Part shown: one piece after another, positions 54,908 to 62,712 of the stretch | Numbering within the stretch: the first letter of the stretch is position 1 | How the letters are laid out: the number at the start of each line of letters is the position of its first letter | Origin: Halalkaliarchaeum sp. AArc-CO | Lineage (GTDB): Archaea > Halobacteriota > Halobacteria > Halobacteriales > Haloferacaceae | Assembly: GCF_024972735.1 (NCBI RefSeq) | Contig: NZ_CP087723.1 | Span: forward strand, 1,054,001 to 1,118,000 | Direction: 5' to 3' | Length of the DNA stretch: 64,000 nucleotides | Notes under the pieces: model-generated | What the model saw: the letters and a program-made list of their open reading frames with translations, nothing else | Told to the model about the DNA's origin: nothing | The model's database searches: none | Program-made: the position numbers and the translations under genes

Positions 54908-55954
54908 CTATCGAACCGCCTGGAGAACTCGTTCCGCGAGGATTTCGTACTGTTCGAGGCCGACGTCCTTTTCGACGTAGTCGGTGACGTCGTCCAGGAT
55001 CGCCCGCTTTGCCACCTCCTCGCTCCCCTGGCCCGTATAAAGGATGAACGGAAGCTCCGGATAGCGCTCGCGGGCCTCCTTCAGGAACTCGATCCCGTCC
55101 ATCCCCGGCATCTGGTAGTCGCTGACGATACAGTCGACTCCCGGATCACCGTCCGCCCCGTCCGAGAGGACGTCCAGTCCTCCTGCGGCGCTGGACACGG
55201 ACGTGGTCGAAAACCGGTCGGACTGCTGTTTCAAGAACAGCTCCGCCATCTCCAGGTCGTGTGGATCATCGTCGACCAGGAGGAGTTCGATCGTTCCCTC
55301 CCGCTCCGAGGCGTATCCGATCGCGTCGGTCGACAGTAGATCCGCCCGGAGGTATCGTCCGAAGAGATTGAGACTCCGGAACGACGGCATGCTGACGCTC
55401 GTTTTGGTGACTCGCCCGTCGGTTTCGGCGTAGATGACGACGACCGGTTTCCGATCGTTCCCGTCGAAGATGTCTGCCGGCGTTTTGAACTCGGTGACGT
55501 CGTCCCTGCGGATGACGATCGGCTCGTCCTCGTCGCGTTCCAGCCGGATCGTGGAGGCAGTGACGACCAACCGGAACGCTCGGGATCGGGATTCCGATTC
55601 GCCGACGCTGTGGCGGTGCTTGGCGACGACTTCGGTCCCGTTTAGCAACTGCTGATAGAGGAGTCGCTGGAACTTGACCAGCGTCTCCACGTCGGCGCTA
55701 AGCGAGGCGGTGGCCCGGCGTCCCTCCGCCCGAAACGCGAGCGTGACGGTTCCGGTCGTGCCCGCGTCGGTTCGGGGCGAGACTCCCTGTACGATGTCGA
55801 AGACGTCCGAGAGGGGGATCGCCCGTTTCGTCCCGTCGGCGGCGAACCCGATCTTCTCGTCTGTCACGACGACCCGGGCTCGGCCGGCCGCCTCTTCCCC
55901 CCAGTTGCTCAGTTCGACATCGGCCCGGAAGTCCGCGACGATAGATCCTGTCAA
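54908..55954 (-). CDS. CheF-like protein fused to a response-regulator receiver
   Basis: A 348-residue fusion. Residues 1-215 resemble the archaeal taxis adaptor CheF (SIVADFRADVELS, AADGTKRAIPLSDVFDIVQG, LLNGTEVVAKH). Residues 222-348 are a complete receiver: acidic pocket LLLVDDDPHD, phosphoacceptor Asp about residue 279 in VSDYQMPGMDG, and conserved Lys about 329 in DYVEKD. CheF normally links chemotaxis signalling to the archaellum switch, so the fusion may take a phospho-signal directly to it. TTG 55954 is a tentative start: it lies about 28 bases from a TATA-like element at 55985-55979. The only in-frame ATG is at 56053. It is divergent from the histidine kinase gene. Confidence 0.7.
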   Translation of the reverse strand: MTGSIVADFRADVELSNWGEEAAGRARVVVTDEKIGFAADGTKRAIPLSDVFDIVQGVSPRTDAGTTGTVTLAFRAEGRRATASLSADVETLVKFQRLLYQQLLNGTEVVAKHRHSVGESESRSRAFRLVVTASTIRLERDEDEPIVIRRDDVTEFKTPADIFDGNDRKPVVVIYAETDGRVTKTSVSMPSFRSLNLFGRYLRADLLSTDAIGYASEREGTIELLLVDDDPHDLEMAELFLKQQSDRFSTTSVSSAAGGLDVLSDGADGDPGVDCIVSDYQMPGMDGIEFLKEARERYPELPFILYTGQGSEEVAKRAILDDVTDYVEKDVGLEQYEILAERVLQAVR

Positions 55955-56088
55955 CGTAATCGGGACTCTACGACCGAGAATAATGAGTGTTTCTCCATTC
56001 GAGCCGAGAGACCAGCAACCGGACGGACGGTGCAAATCTGTCAGCGGAACCAAAAGTTATTGGAGACGGCTCCGCGTATCGGATCGAT

Positions 56089-57258
56089 ATGACTTCGCCG
56101 GTCCGCGTGTTGTACGTCGGAAACGACGGGGAGGGACGCTCCGTGGTCGAGAGGTCCCTCGAGGGAGTAGATTCGGAGATCGAAATCCGCGAGGAACCCG
56201 ACGCGGAATCGGCGCTCTCTCGCCTGGTCGGTGGTTCCGGTACCGTCGACTGCGTCGTCAGCGCCTACCACCTGCCGGGCATCGACGGGATCGAGTTCCG
56301 TCGGGAACTGGACCGGCGATCCCCGGCAGCGTCCGTTCCGTTCGTCTTGCTCGTCGCTGACGGATCCGAGGGGATCGCCGCGGAGGCGCTCAACGCCGGT
56401 GTGACGGGGTACGTCCGACGGGACGCTCCGGGTTCAGTTCGTCGTCTCGAAGGGTGTTTCCGACGCGAAGTCGGCTCCGTTCGGCCGACCGACGATCGCG
56501 ACGCGGTAGAGCCCTTCGGCGACTGTCGCGCCCAACTCCAGTGGGAGCAGGAACGCATCGAAGAGATCAGGCGGGTCGTTTCCCACGACCTCCGGAGCCC
56601 GCTGAACGTCGCGAAGGGGTATCTCCAGCACGTGTCGGACGGAACTGGCAGTCTCGGCGAGAGTGACGGGAAACACGACGAGTCGATTCGGCGGGCGATC
56701 GCAGCACTGGATCGTCTCGAATCGTTTTTCGACGACCTGAACGCGCTCGTCCGGCAGGGGACGCCGGTCGAGAACGCCGAACATCTGGATCTGGCGTCGG
56801 TCGCCCGATCGGCCTGGGAGGAAACCGACGACTGGGCGAGGATCGACGAGGGCACCGAATCTCCGGGGGCAACCCTCCACACATCCGGGGGGCTCGCCGA
56901 ACTGGAGGCCGTCGTTGCCGACCCCGAGCGCCTCCGTGGGCTGTTCCGGGAACTGTATCAAAATGCGATCGAACACGGCGATCCGCCGGTGACGATCGAG
57001 ATCGGCGTACTCCCCGACGGATTTTACGTCGCGGACGACGGGACGGGGATCCCCGAAAACAGGCGGGATGACGTGCTTGAGGCGGGGGTGTCCGATCGCC
57101 GGAAACAGACGGGATTCGGGCTGGCGGCGGTGCGACACATCGCGACCGCTCACGGGTGGGAACTGTCGGTCACAGAGAGTGCAACCGGTGGAGCACGATT
57201 CGAGTTACGGGGCGTCACCCGGGAGGGAAAAAGCGACGGTCCCGGAGAACCGAGGTAG
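56089..57258 (+). CDS. Histidine kinase with an N-terminal degenerate receiver
   Basis: A 389-residue protein without membrane helices. Residues 4-120 have a receiver fold, but the phosphoacceptor position is Ala59 (VVSAYHLPGIDG), the acidic pocket is reduced (YVGNDGEG) and the conserved Lys is replaced by Arg (YVRRDA). It therefore cannot be phosphorylated in the usual way. The HisKA domain has VVSHDLRSPLNVAKGYL with His166. The HATPase has an N-box (ELYQNAIEHGD), G1 (VADDGTGIPENR) and G2 (KQTGFGLAAVRHIA). The start is supported by TATA-like ttattgg (56057-56063). It is divergent from the CheF-receiver fusion, which has an intact receiver, so the two may be partners. Confidence 0.85.
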   Translation: MTSPVRVLYVGNDGEGRSVVERSLEGVDSEIEIREEPDAESALSRLVGGSGTVDCVVSAYHLPGIDGIEFRRELDRRSPAASVPFVLLVADGSEGIAAEALNAGVTGYVRRDAPGSVRRLEGCFRREVGSVRPTDDRDAVEPFGDCRAQLQWEQERIEEIRRVVSHDLRSPLNVAKGYLQHVSDGTGSLGESDGKHDESIRRAIAALDRLESFFDDLNALVRQGTPVENAEHLDLASVARSAWEETDDWARIDEGTESPGATLHTSGGLAELEAVVADPERLRGLFRELYQNAIEHGDPPVTIEIGVLPDGFYVADDGTGIPENRRDDVLEAGVSDRRKQTGFGLAAVRHIATAHGWELSVTESATGGARFELRGVTREGKSDGPGEPR

Positions 57259-57261
57259 GCC

Positions 57262-57642
57262 ATGGCTTCTCAGGATCTCGCGATCGAAGTCGACGGGCGC
57301 GAACTCGCTGCCGGCTGGATCGACGACACACCGGAGACGCGGTCGGCGATCGCCGACGCGCTTCCGGTGTCCGGCGACGCTGCCCGATGGGGCGACGAAT
57401 TGTACTTCGAGATTCCGGTGGAGGTTCCCGCCGAAAACGCCCGAGCGCAGGTGCCGGTCGGCGCGGTGGCCTACTGGCCGCAGGGGAACGCACTGTGTCT
57501 GTTCTGGGGGCCGACCCCCGCGAGCGACGGTTCCCAGCCGCGGGCCGCCTCGCCGGTGAACGTTGTCGCCGAACTCGAGGACGTGTCGCCGCTGACCGAT
57601 CTGGAGGGCGGCGCAACGGTGCGGGTCGACCTAGTCGAGTGA
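57262..57642 (+). CDS. Cyclophilin-like fold protein
   Basis: A 126-residue beta-rich protein. The segments IEVDGRELAAGWIDDTPET, WGDELYFEIPVEVPAENA, VPVGAVAYWPQGNALCLFWG and SPVNVVAELEDVSPL match a small archaeal-bacterial family with a cyclophilin-like barrel (DUF369/TM1367 type). It lacks evident prolyl isomerase catalytic residues, so the function is unknown. It starts three bases after the histidine kinase stop and is probably cotranscribed with it. Confidence 0.75.
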   Translation: MASQDLAIEVDGRELAAGWIDDTPETRSAIADALPVSGDAARWGDELYFEIPVEVPAENARAQVPVGAVAYWPQGNALCLFWGPTPASDGSQPRAASPVNVVAELEDVSPLTDLEGGATVRVDLVE

Positions 57643-57676
57643 GTCCCAGTCGAAGCGATCGACTGATTTTCGTTGC

Positions 57677-58327
57677 TCACGCCTGCTCCCAGGAGAGGTC
57701 GATCGGGAGGTCCGCTCGGAGAAGCTCCGCCACGTGGCAGGTTCGCTCGCCGACCGTCACGATGCGTTCGAGGACGGCCTCCTCGAGAGACTGGTCGCCC
57801 GGGTCGAGGTGCACCTGGAGGGCTATCGACTCGACGGAGCCGTCAGTGGGGGTCGCGGCGGCGTCGACGGAGACGCCGGCGAGTTCGACGTTCCGGATGT
57901 CTGCCTGGACGGCGATCGAGACGGCGAGACACGAGGCGAGTCCCCCGAGGAACAGATCGACAGGCGAGGGGGCGGTCCCTCCGTCGAGGTCGTCGCCGGA
58001 GTCGATCCGCCAGGCGAACGACCCAGCCGTCACCGTTCCCGCGTAGTCGGAGTCGACGTCGGCGGTGACGGCTCTCTCGGGGACGGTCGGTTCCTCCTTC
58101 GACCCGACGATCGCGAGCGCCGAGCCAGGACCTGCCGATTCGTCCTCGCTCAGGAGGCGATGGGTGAGGGTCCCGTCGACGGGTGCGGTGATCGTGCGTT
58201 CGGTTCCGTCGATCGCGAGGTCGACGATCGGATCGCCCGCCGAAAGGGAGTCGCCGACGGCAGCGACCCATTCGCGTACCGTCGCGGGCGTTCCGTCTGT
58301 AGGCGGGATCTCGACGAGGTGAGCCAT
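57677..58327 (-). CDS. Lipoyl-like domain fused to an OsmC-type peroxidase domain
   Basis: A 216-residue fusion. Residues 1-78 look like a biotinyl/lipoyl domain (EIPPTDGTPATVREWVAAVG, TAPVDGTLTHRLL). The lysine that normally carries the cofactor, expected in a D-K-A turn, is absent: the turn reads IDGTERT. Residues 85-216 are OsmC-like with its two redox cysteines, Cys133 in GLASCLAVSI and Cys197 in GERTCHVAEL. OsmC proteins reduce organic hydroperoxides, with electrons often coming from lipoylated proteins. The N-terminal domain may be a docking mimic. It is convergent with the cyclophilin-like gene. Confidence 0.8.
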   Translation of the reverse strand: MAHLVEIPPTDGTPATVREWVAAVGDSLSAGDPIVDLAIDGTERTITAPVDGTLTHRLLSEDESAGPGSALAIVGSKEEPTVPERAVTADVDSDYAGTVTAGSFAWRIDSGDDLDGGTAPSPVDLFLGGLASCLAVSIAVQADIRNVELAGVSVDAAATPTDGSVESIALQVHLDPGDQSLEEAVLERIVTVGERTCHVAELLRADLPIDLSWEQA

Positions 58328-58415
58328 GATCGGTCCTACGGCGGACGTGGTGAGAAGCTGTCGAAACCGGAGGAAACCGCGTCGGTTCCGGAGATGGCGG
58401 GACCCCGCAACCGAA

Positions 58416-58423
58416 GCTTAAGT
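58416..58423 (+). promoter_or_regulatory. TATA-like box for the fructosamine-kinase-like gene
   Basis: The sequence gcttaagt lies about 25 bases before GTG 58447 and supports that start. Confidence 0.6.
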
Positions 58424-58446
58424 CGCCTCCGCGTCGGATAGCGTAC

Positions 58447-59307
58447 GTGGAGGAAACGACGCGAACGAGGATTCGGGAGGTGGTCGACGGCGAGATCGAC
58501 GCCGTTCGGGAACTCGACGGGGGGATGATCGGCGTCGTCGAGCGCGTCGACCTCGCGGACGGCCGGACGCTGGTCGCCAAGACGGGCGAGACGCCGCTGT
58601 CGGTGGAGGGTCGAATGCTCTCGTATTTGCGTGATCGCGGGCTTCCGGTGCCGACCGTTCACCACGCGAACGACGAGCTCCTCCTCATGGATTTCATCGA
58701 GGGCTGTTCCCGGCTGTCGCCGGCGATCGAGCGTGACGCCGCCGAGCGACTGGCGGCGCTACACGACCACGGAGCCCGCGGGTTCGGGTTCCCGTTCGAC
58801 ACGCTAACCGGCCCGGTCGAACAGCCGAATCCCTGGACCGACGACTGGGCGCGCTTTTATATTCGTCACCGGGTGGGGCACGTGCTGGAACTGTCACGGG
58901 AGGCCGGGACGATCGACGACGCCCTGGCCAATCGCGTCGAGGCTGCCGTCGATGTGGCCGCAGCTGCAATCGACCGGCCCGTCGATCCGGGGTTGATTCA
59001 CGGCGACGTCTGGCGGACGAACCTGCTCGCGAGCGACGGTCAACTCGTCGCGTTCCTGGACCCGGCCTGCTACTACGCGGATCCGGAAATCGAACTCGCG
59101 TACGCGGACTGGACCGGGACGTTCGGGGAGGCGTTCTTCGATCGATACGACGAGGTGCGCGGCATCGACCCGGGGTTCTTCGAGCGTCGTCGGTTCGTCT
59201 ATCGGCTCTATCCGCTTTTGGTTCACGTCCACCTGTTCGGGGCGTCGTATCAGTCAGAGCTGGGCGAGACGCTCCAACGGATACACGGGATGGACGACCG
59301 GACGTGA
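58447..59307 (+). CDS. Fructosamine kinase-family protein
   Basis: A 286-residue kinase-like protein starting at a leaderless GTG. RELDGGMIGVVERVDLADG and LVAKTGETP form the N-lobe with its Lys. LIHGDVWRTNLL is the catalytic loop, and AFLDPACYYADPEIELAY is the metal-binding segment. It probably phosphorylates the sugar of fructosamine- or ribulosamine-modified amino groups, a protein-repair step. Aminoglycoside phosphotransferase activity is an alternative within the same fold. Confidence 0.82.
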   Translation: MEETTRTRIREVVDGEIDAVRELDGGMIGVVERVDLADGRTLVAKTGETPLSVEGRMLSYLRDRGLPVPTVHHANDELLLMDFIEGCSRLSPAIERDAAERLAALHDHGARGFGFPFDTLTGPVEQPNPWTDDWARFYIRHRVGHVLELSREAGTIDDALANRVEAAVDVAAAAIDRPVDPGLIHGDVWRTNLLASDGQLVAFLDPACYYADPEIELAYADWTGTFGEAFFDRYDEVRGIDPGFFERRRFVYRLYPLLVHVHLFGASYQSELGETLQRIHGMDDRT

Positions 59308-59394
59308 GTTTTTAACCCGTTCGGCGGATAGGTTTCCCCGGCCGATGACGAGGCACCGTTCCGAACCGGCTGGCACCCGGTAGTGAGGAGCCCT

Positions 59395-59421
59395 ATGAGT
59401 GCAGAGGCCGCCATTTTTGAC
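59395..59421 (+). repeat. Left flank repeat of the vapBC module
   Basis: The segment starts atgagtgcagaggccgcc and reads MSAEAAIFD before ending at a stop after 14 codons. It matches 60227-60252 at about 22 of 26 positions. Two of the mismatches are silent third codon positions (GCA/GCC, GCC/GCT), as if both copies once encoded the same N-terminus. Confidence 0.6.
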
Positions 59422-59564
59422 GGGAGACGTCATCTCTAAGCGGCTCTGTGGATGGCCACGGTAGACATAGGCCCCAGGCAGAGTCAACAACCACTACACC
59501 GAGCCGGACGCGTGCGACCGACAGCAAGAGCACTCCCGAACCACGGCCGAAGATTGATGAGTGC

Positions 59565-59572
59565 GTATATCC
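59565..59572 (+). promoter_or_regulatory. TATA-like box for vapBC
   Basis: The sequence gtatatcc is about 21 bases before ATG 59586. A second AT-rich gtatacgg follows directly and could contribute to autoregulation by VapB-VapC binding. Confidence 0.5.
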
Positions 59573-59585
59573 GAGTATACGGTAT

Positions 59586-59816
59586 ATGAGCAAATCGGTT
59601 CGTCTCTCCGAGGAGTTCCACGAGTTCGTGAAGGCTCACAAGCGCGAAAACGAAACGATGGAAGAGACGCTCCGCCGGCTCATCGGGGGACCGCATCCCG
59701 AGGACGTCGCCGGAATACTCTCGTCAGAAACGGCGACGGAAATGCGAAATCGGCTCGAAAACAAGCGCAAGACCGATGCCGAAGCAAAGCACAGGCTCCG
59801 GGAGCGGTTCGAGTGA
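59586..59816 (+). CDS. vapB: VapB-type antitoxin
   Basis: A 76-residue protein. KSVRLSEEFHEFVKAHKREN is an N-terminal ribbon-helix-helix-like DNA-binding segment. ETMEETLRRLIGG and a charged C-terminal tail (LENKRKTDAEAKHRLRERF) would wrap the toxin. Haloarchaeal antitoxins of this kind are carried as a DUF in databases. It overlaps vapC by four bases (GTGA), typical of this toxin-antitoxin type. Confidence 0.82.
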   Translation: MSKSVRLSEEFHEFVKAHKRENETMEETLRRLIGGPHPEDVAGILSSETATEMRNRLENKRKTDAEAKHRLRERFE

Positions 59817-60205
59817 TCCTCGATACGTCGTTTCTGATCGACCTCTTCGACGGTCGCGAGGAGGCCTTCGAGAAAGGCGTCGAACTCTCCGAGACGAAGA
59901 CCGTTCAGCGGGTTCCATCACCGGTCGTCATGGAGCTTTCGTACGGTGCCGAGTTCGGCGATGAAAACGAACGCAGGAACGTCAGGAACGCGCTGCGGAT
60001 GTATCCGGTGGTCGAACAGACCGAGACGATCGCTCATCGCGCCGGACAGTTGCTCGCGCAGGCCGACCAGCAGGCGGAGGGTGAAAGCGGCATCGACAAA
60101 GTCGATCCGATGGTTGCAGCAGTCTCGGACATCTACGACGAACCCGTCCTCACAGCGAATATCGAGCACTTCGGCAGGCTCGGTGTCCAAGTGGAGTCGT
60201 ACTGA
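59813..60205 (+). CDS. vapC: VapC-type PIN-domain toxin ribonuclease
   Basis: A 130-residue PIN domain starting at GTG. The acidic active site is visible: Asp4 in ILDTSFLIDL, Glu41 in VVMELSYGAE and Asp98 in VDPMVAAVS. A residue near 116 (TANIEHF) replaces the fourth Asp with Asn. PIN toxins cut tRNA or rRNA under stress when VapB is degraded. It follows vapB directly. Confidence 0.88.
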   Translation: MILDTSFLIDLFDGREEAFEKGVELSETKTVQRVPSPVVMELSYGAEFGDENERRNVRNALRMYPVVEQTETIAHRAGQLLAQADQQAEGESGIDKVDPMVAAVSDIYDEPVLTANIEHFGRLGVQVESY

Positions 60206-60226
60206 ACTGTGGATAGATTGTGAGTC

Positions 60227-60252
60227 GTGAGTGCCGAGGCCGCTATTTTGAC
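60227..60252 (+). repeat. Right flank repeat of the vapBC module
   Basis: gtgagtgccgaggccgct reads (M/V)SAEAAI and matches 59395-59421. It is followed at once by the MazF-like remnant, so the repeat may mark where sequences joined. Confidence 0.6.
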
Positions 60253-60258
60253 ACGTAG

Positions 60259-60471
60259 CGAGCGGGGGAGGATGTCAAGACGCAGACCTGGTACGGCGAG
60301 CGAATTTCCCTCGACGAGGACGACTACCGTCACCGAACGGCCCTCCGAGATAGTTCGATCGTTCCACACGCCGTTGCCCCACTCAAACCGACGTTGATGA
60401 CCGACTACGTTTGCAGAGTTCCTGACGAACCGCTCGATCGAACAGTGGAAACACTCACCGAGTACCTCTGA
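60259..60471 (+). pseudogene. Remnant of a MazF/PemK-like toxin gene (C-terminal part)
   Basis: An open frame with no start codon of its own that fits a gene. It is preceded by a stop at 60256-60258 and ends at TGA 60469-60471. It encodes about 70 residues including TWYGERISLDEDDYRHRTAL and SSIVPHAVAPLKP, closing with LDRTVETLTEYL. This resembles the C-terminal half of haloarchaeal MazF-like growth inhibitors (strand, PHA turn, last helix). The N-terminal half is missing, so the gene is probably broken. The identification is by motif memory and is moderate. Confidence 0.5.
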
Positions 60472-60482
60472 ACGGTTCGAAC

Positions 60483-62399
60483 TCACGCACGCATTCGGTG
60501 CCGGCCGACGCCATCATCCGTTTGGAAAAACGCCGAATAGAACTTCTGTTGTCCTGCTCGGAGATGTTGAAGGTACGTCGATTGGGTCACACCCATTCGT
60601 TCTGCGAGATCTTCACCACTGGAGTTGCGGGGCCATTCGAAGTAGCCGCCGAAGTACGCCATCTGCACGGCCTCGAACTGTCTCTCCGTGAGTGATTCTT
60701 CGATCGTCGCACGGAACTGTCCTCGCGTGTCGGGTTCCCTGTCCTGTTCGTGTTGCCCGACGAGAGCGACTCCCGGGTGCCTTTCGAACACTGCTTCGAC
60801 GACGGCCCGGACGTCGGCCCCGCTTGAGAGTTCGACGACGAGGTTACCCCCCTGATCGTCGGCAGTCATTGTCCGCACGATTCCGCCATACTCCGTGATC
60901 GTCGCCACGATAGACGTCTCGGGAGCAGTAACTTCGATGAGACACCCGTCATCCATTTCCTGGACTATTTCGATTTCGTCGAACGTCTCGGCTGCAGACT
61001 CCGCAGCGGTCGCTGCTGGAACGCCATCGAGTCGGATGTATTCGACGAGAGATCCATCGGCACGCGTCGAAACCCGTTCGAGTTCGAGATCACTGTCTAG
61101 TGTGGTGGCCAGCGAAACCAGCGGTTCGTCGTCCGGGCCGAGTTCGAACGCGAGCATGGTCACCCGGTCGCTCACGAGCGATTGCTTGCTCTCGGCAGCG
61201 TTGAGCGAGTACGCGATCGTCTCGCCGACTTCGTTCAACACGGTAATTTCGAGGTCGTCTGCGGCCTCGGACTCACTGGCATGGACCACGAGCGCCCCAT
61301 ACTGTGCGTCGCGATACGTGAGCGGAATCGCGATCGTGACCGCCGCGTCGATGCACGTGTAACACACACAGCCATCCGCGGTGTCGTCGCCGTCACTTAC
61401 GGTCGGGGTGTCGTCGGTGGCCCGGGAAATCTGGGTCGTGTTCGTCGAGAGTGCCCGATCGACTACAGTTTCGTGGTCTGCGTCGTTGATCGCGGCGACG
61501 ATCGTCTCGAGATCAGAATTGTCGAGGCCGACGCCTGTTCGCGCTCGAACGGTATCCGTCACCATGTTTCGTGTCGCAAACCACGCCGACTCGTACGGGG
61601 CCGCACCGGCGAACTGTTCGCAGGCCACCGTCTCTATCTCTTGTGGAGTGTCGGCCTGGACGAGTTCTCGGTTGACGTCTCTGATAACTTCGTTCGTCGT
61701 GTTCAACAACTCGAGACGTCTATTCTGTTTGTTGATCCGCAGTTCCCGCTTCTTGCGCTCGGTCACGTCGGTATCGACCGCGACGAACTGTTCGATGTCG
61801 CCGGTCCCGCTCGCGATCGGGGCGATCGTCATGTCTACCCAGCAGAGAGTGCCGTCCTTCCGCTCGTTTACGATCTCGCTTTTCCAGGTCTCTCCCGAGG
61901 TAATCGTCTTCCACATGGTCTCGTAAAATTCGTCGCTGTGCTCTCCCGATTTCCACAGCCGCGGGTTCTCCCCGACGGCCTCCGACGGTTTGTAGCCTGT
62001 CACGTCTTCAACGGCAGGATTGGCGTACTCGATGGTTCCGTCGGGATCCGTGAGAAAGATCGCGTGTCCGGCGTGCTCTACTGCCTCGCGAAAACTCCGG
62101 AGGCGGTCGTTGGCCGCTTTCAGCTCTTCCTTGATACGGGTTTCTTCCTCCACGTACTGGGAGAGGTAGTGGACTGTTGCCAGTGCCAGAAAACTCACTA
62201 CGAGTCCGGGTAATTCGTCGAAACCGGTACCACCTGCGGCGATCAGTGTCCACAGTTGTCGGGATGCCATCAGCGCAAGCATCACCGTCAGGAAGCCAAA
62301 CCTGCGGTCACCACTCTGATAGAGCAATACGACCGAGTACGCGACTCCGACCAGTCGCACCAGTATCGAAATGAGCAGGATTACACTCACGGTCCCCAC
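60483..62399 (-). CDS. Membrane-bound PAS/GAF regulator with Bat-type HTH (DmsR-like)
   Basis: A 638-residue regulator. Residues 1-75 hold two or three membrane helices, then a short helical linker to about 108. A PAS domain (about 108-220, ending AVDTDVTERKKREL) is followed by a GAF-like domain (about 235-405) with CVCYTCIDA. A Bat-type region follows (about 410-560). The C-terminal HTH_10 domain carries LTERQFEAVQMAYFGGYFEW and LAERMGVTQSTYLQHLRAG. The Cys-x-x-Cys in the GAF-like part could sense redox. It is divergent from a DMSO-reductase-type operon, as in loci where a Bat-like protein (DmsR) activates DMSO/TMAO respiration genes. That role is inferred. Confidence 0.8.
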   Translation of the reverse strand: MGTVSVILLISILVRLVGVAYSVVLLYQSGDRRFGFLTVMLALMASRQLWTLIAAGGTGFDELPGLVVSFLALATVHYLSQYVEEETRIKEELKAANDRLRSFREAVEHAGHAIFLTDPDGTIEYANPAVEDVTGYKPSEAVGENPRLWKSGEHSDEFYETMWKTITSGETWKSEIVNERKDGTLCWVDMTIAPIASGTGDIEQFVAVDTDVTERKKRELRINKQNRRLELLNTTNEVIRDVNRELVQADTPQEIETVACEQFAGAAPYESAWFATRNMVTDTVRARTGVGLDNSDLETIVAAINDADHETVVDRALSTNTTQISRATDDTPTVSDGDDTADGCVCYTCIDAAVTIAIPLTYRDAQYGALVVHASESEAADDLEITVLNEVGETIAYSLNAAESKQSLVSDRVTMLAFELGPDDEPLVSLATTLDSDLELERVSTRADGSLVEYIRLDGVPAATAAESAAETFDEIEIVQEMDDGCLIEVTAPETSIVATITEYGGIVRTMTADDQGGNLVVELSSGADVRAVVEAVFERHPGVALVGQHEQDREPDTRGQFRATIEESLTERQFEAVQMAYFGGYFEWPRNSSGEDLAERMGVTQSTYLQHLRAGQQKFYSAFFQTDDGVGRHRMRA

Positions 62400-62454
62400 C
62401 CCGGACTATCGGATCGTTCGCTCGAAGCCTCCATAGGCGCCCTACGGATCGACG

Positions 62455-62534
62455 GCTAAAGTGGGGCAAAGTAGTTCTCAGAGGGTGAGAACACTGGTTT
62501 TTGGGGCTGTAGAGTGGGATTTTACCACTTTAGC
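62455..62534. promoter_or_regulatory. Wide 10-base inverted repeat (gctaaagtgg / ccactttagc)
   Basis: The perfect arms 62455-62464 and 62525-62534 are 60 bases apart. They enclose the inner palindrome and an AT-rich stretch. They could be two half-sites for a DNA-looping regulator, or the ends of a very small inserted element of 80 bases. Confidence 0.5.
62474..62492. promoter_or_regulatory. Perfect dyad gttctca-N5-tgagaac
   Basis: Perfect seven-base arms with a five-base spacer lie in the regulator/Fe-S operon space. This size and symmetry fit a dimeric HTH binding site, a candidate operator for the neighbouring Bat-type regulator. Confidence 0.55.
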
Positions 62535-62712
62535 AGATTATGGGAGGTCAACAGCAGGAAGAACCAAACAGTATCGGTATTCCATCTATATGCGTTGCAA
62601 ATCGCTGTGGCTCCGCCCAAGAGTATCGGTAGAACGCTCAGGCCCCTGGGGTTCCTCTCTTAATCCGTATGACGTCCAGACAGCATTCGACGCGATCGCC
62701 TGGTGGTCGACC

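Larger units (their letters stand above)
59308..59585. other. Intergenic space upstream of vapB
   Basis: The 278 bases hold no gene that I can support. They contain one copy of a short coding-like repeat (59395-59421) that is also present after vapC, followed by the vapB promoter. The antisense frames here are weak and low-complexity. Confidence 0.5.
62400..62712. other. Regulatory intergenic region before the Fe-S subunit gene
   Basis: The 313 bases hold two dyads (62455-62464 with 62525-62534, and 62474-62492). A TATA-like ttaat (about 62660) precedes the start by about 50 bases. An in-frame extension from 62461 is open but crosses the dyads and has a composition unlike the rest of the protein, so it is treated as non-coding. 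Confidence 0.55.

Noticed and set aside
59254-59593. Minus-strand frames between the fructosamine-kinase-like gene and vapB
   Set aside because: They are short, overlap the vapB promoter and one flank repeat, and show no recognisable features.
62461-62712. 84-residue N-terminal extension of the Fe-S subunit
   Set aside because: The added part crosses two palindromes and has an AT-rich composition unlike the rest. ATG 62713 starts a normal acidic haloarchaeal N-terminus.
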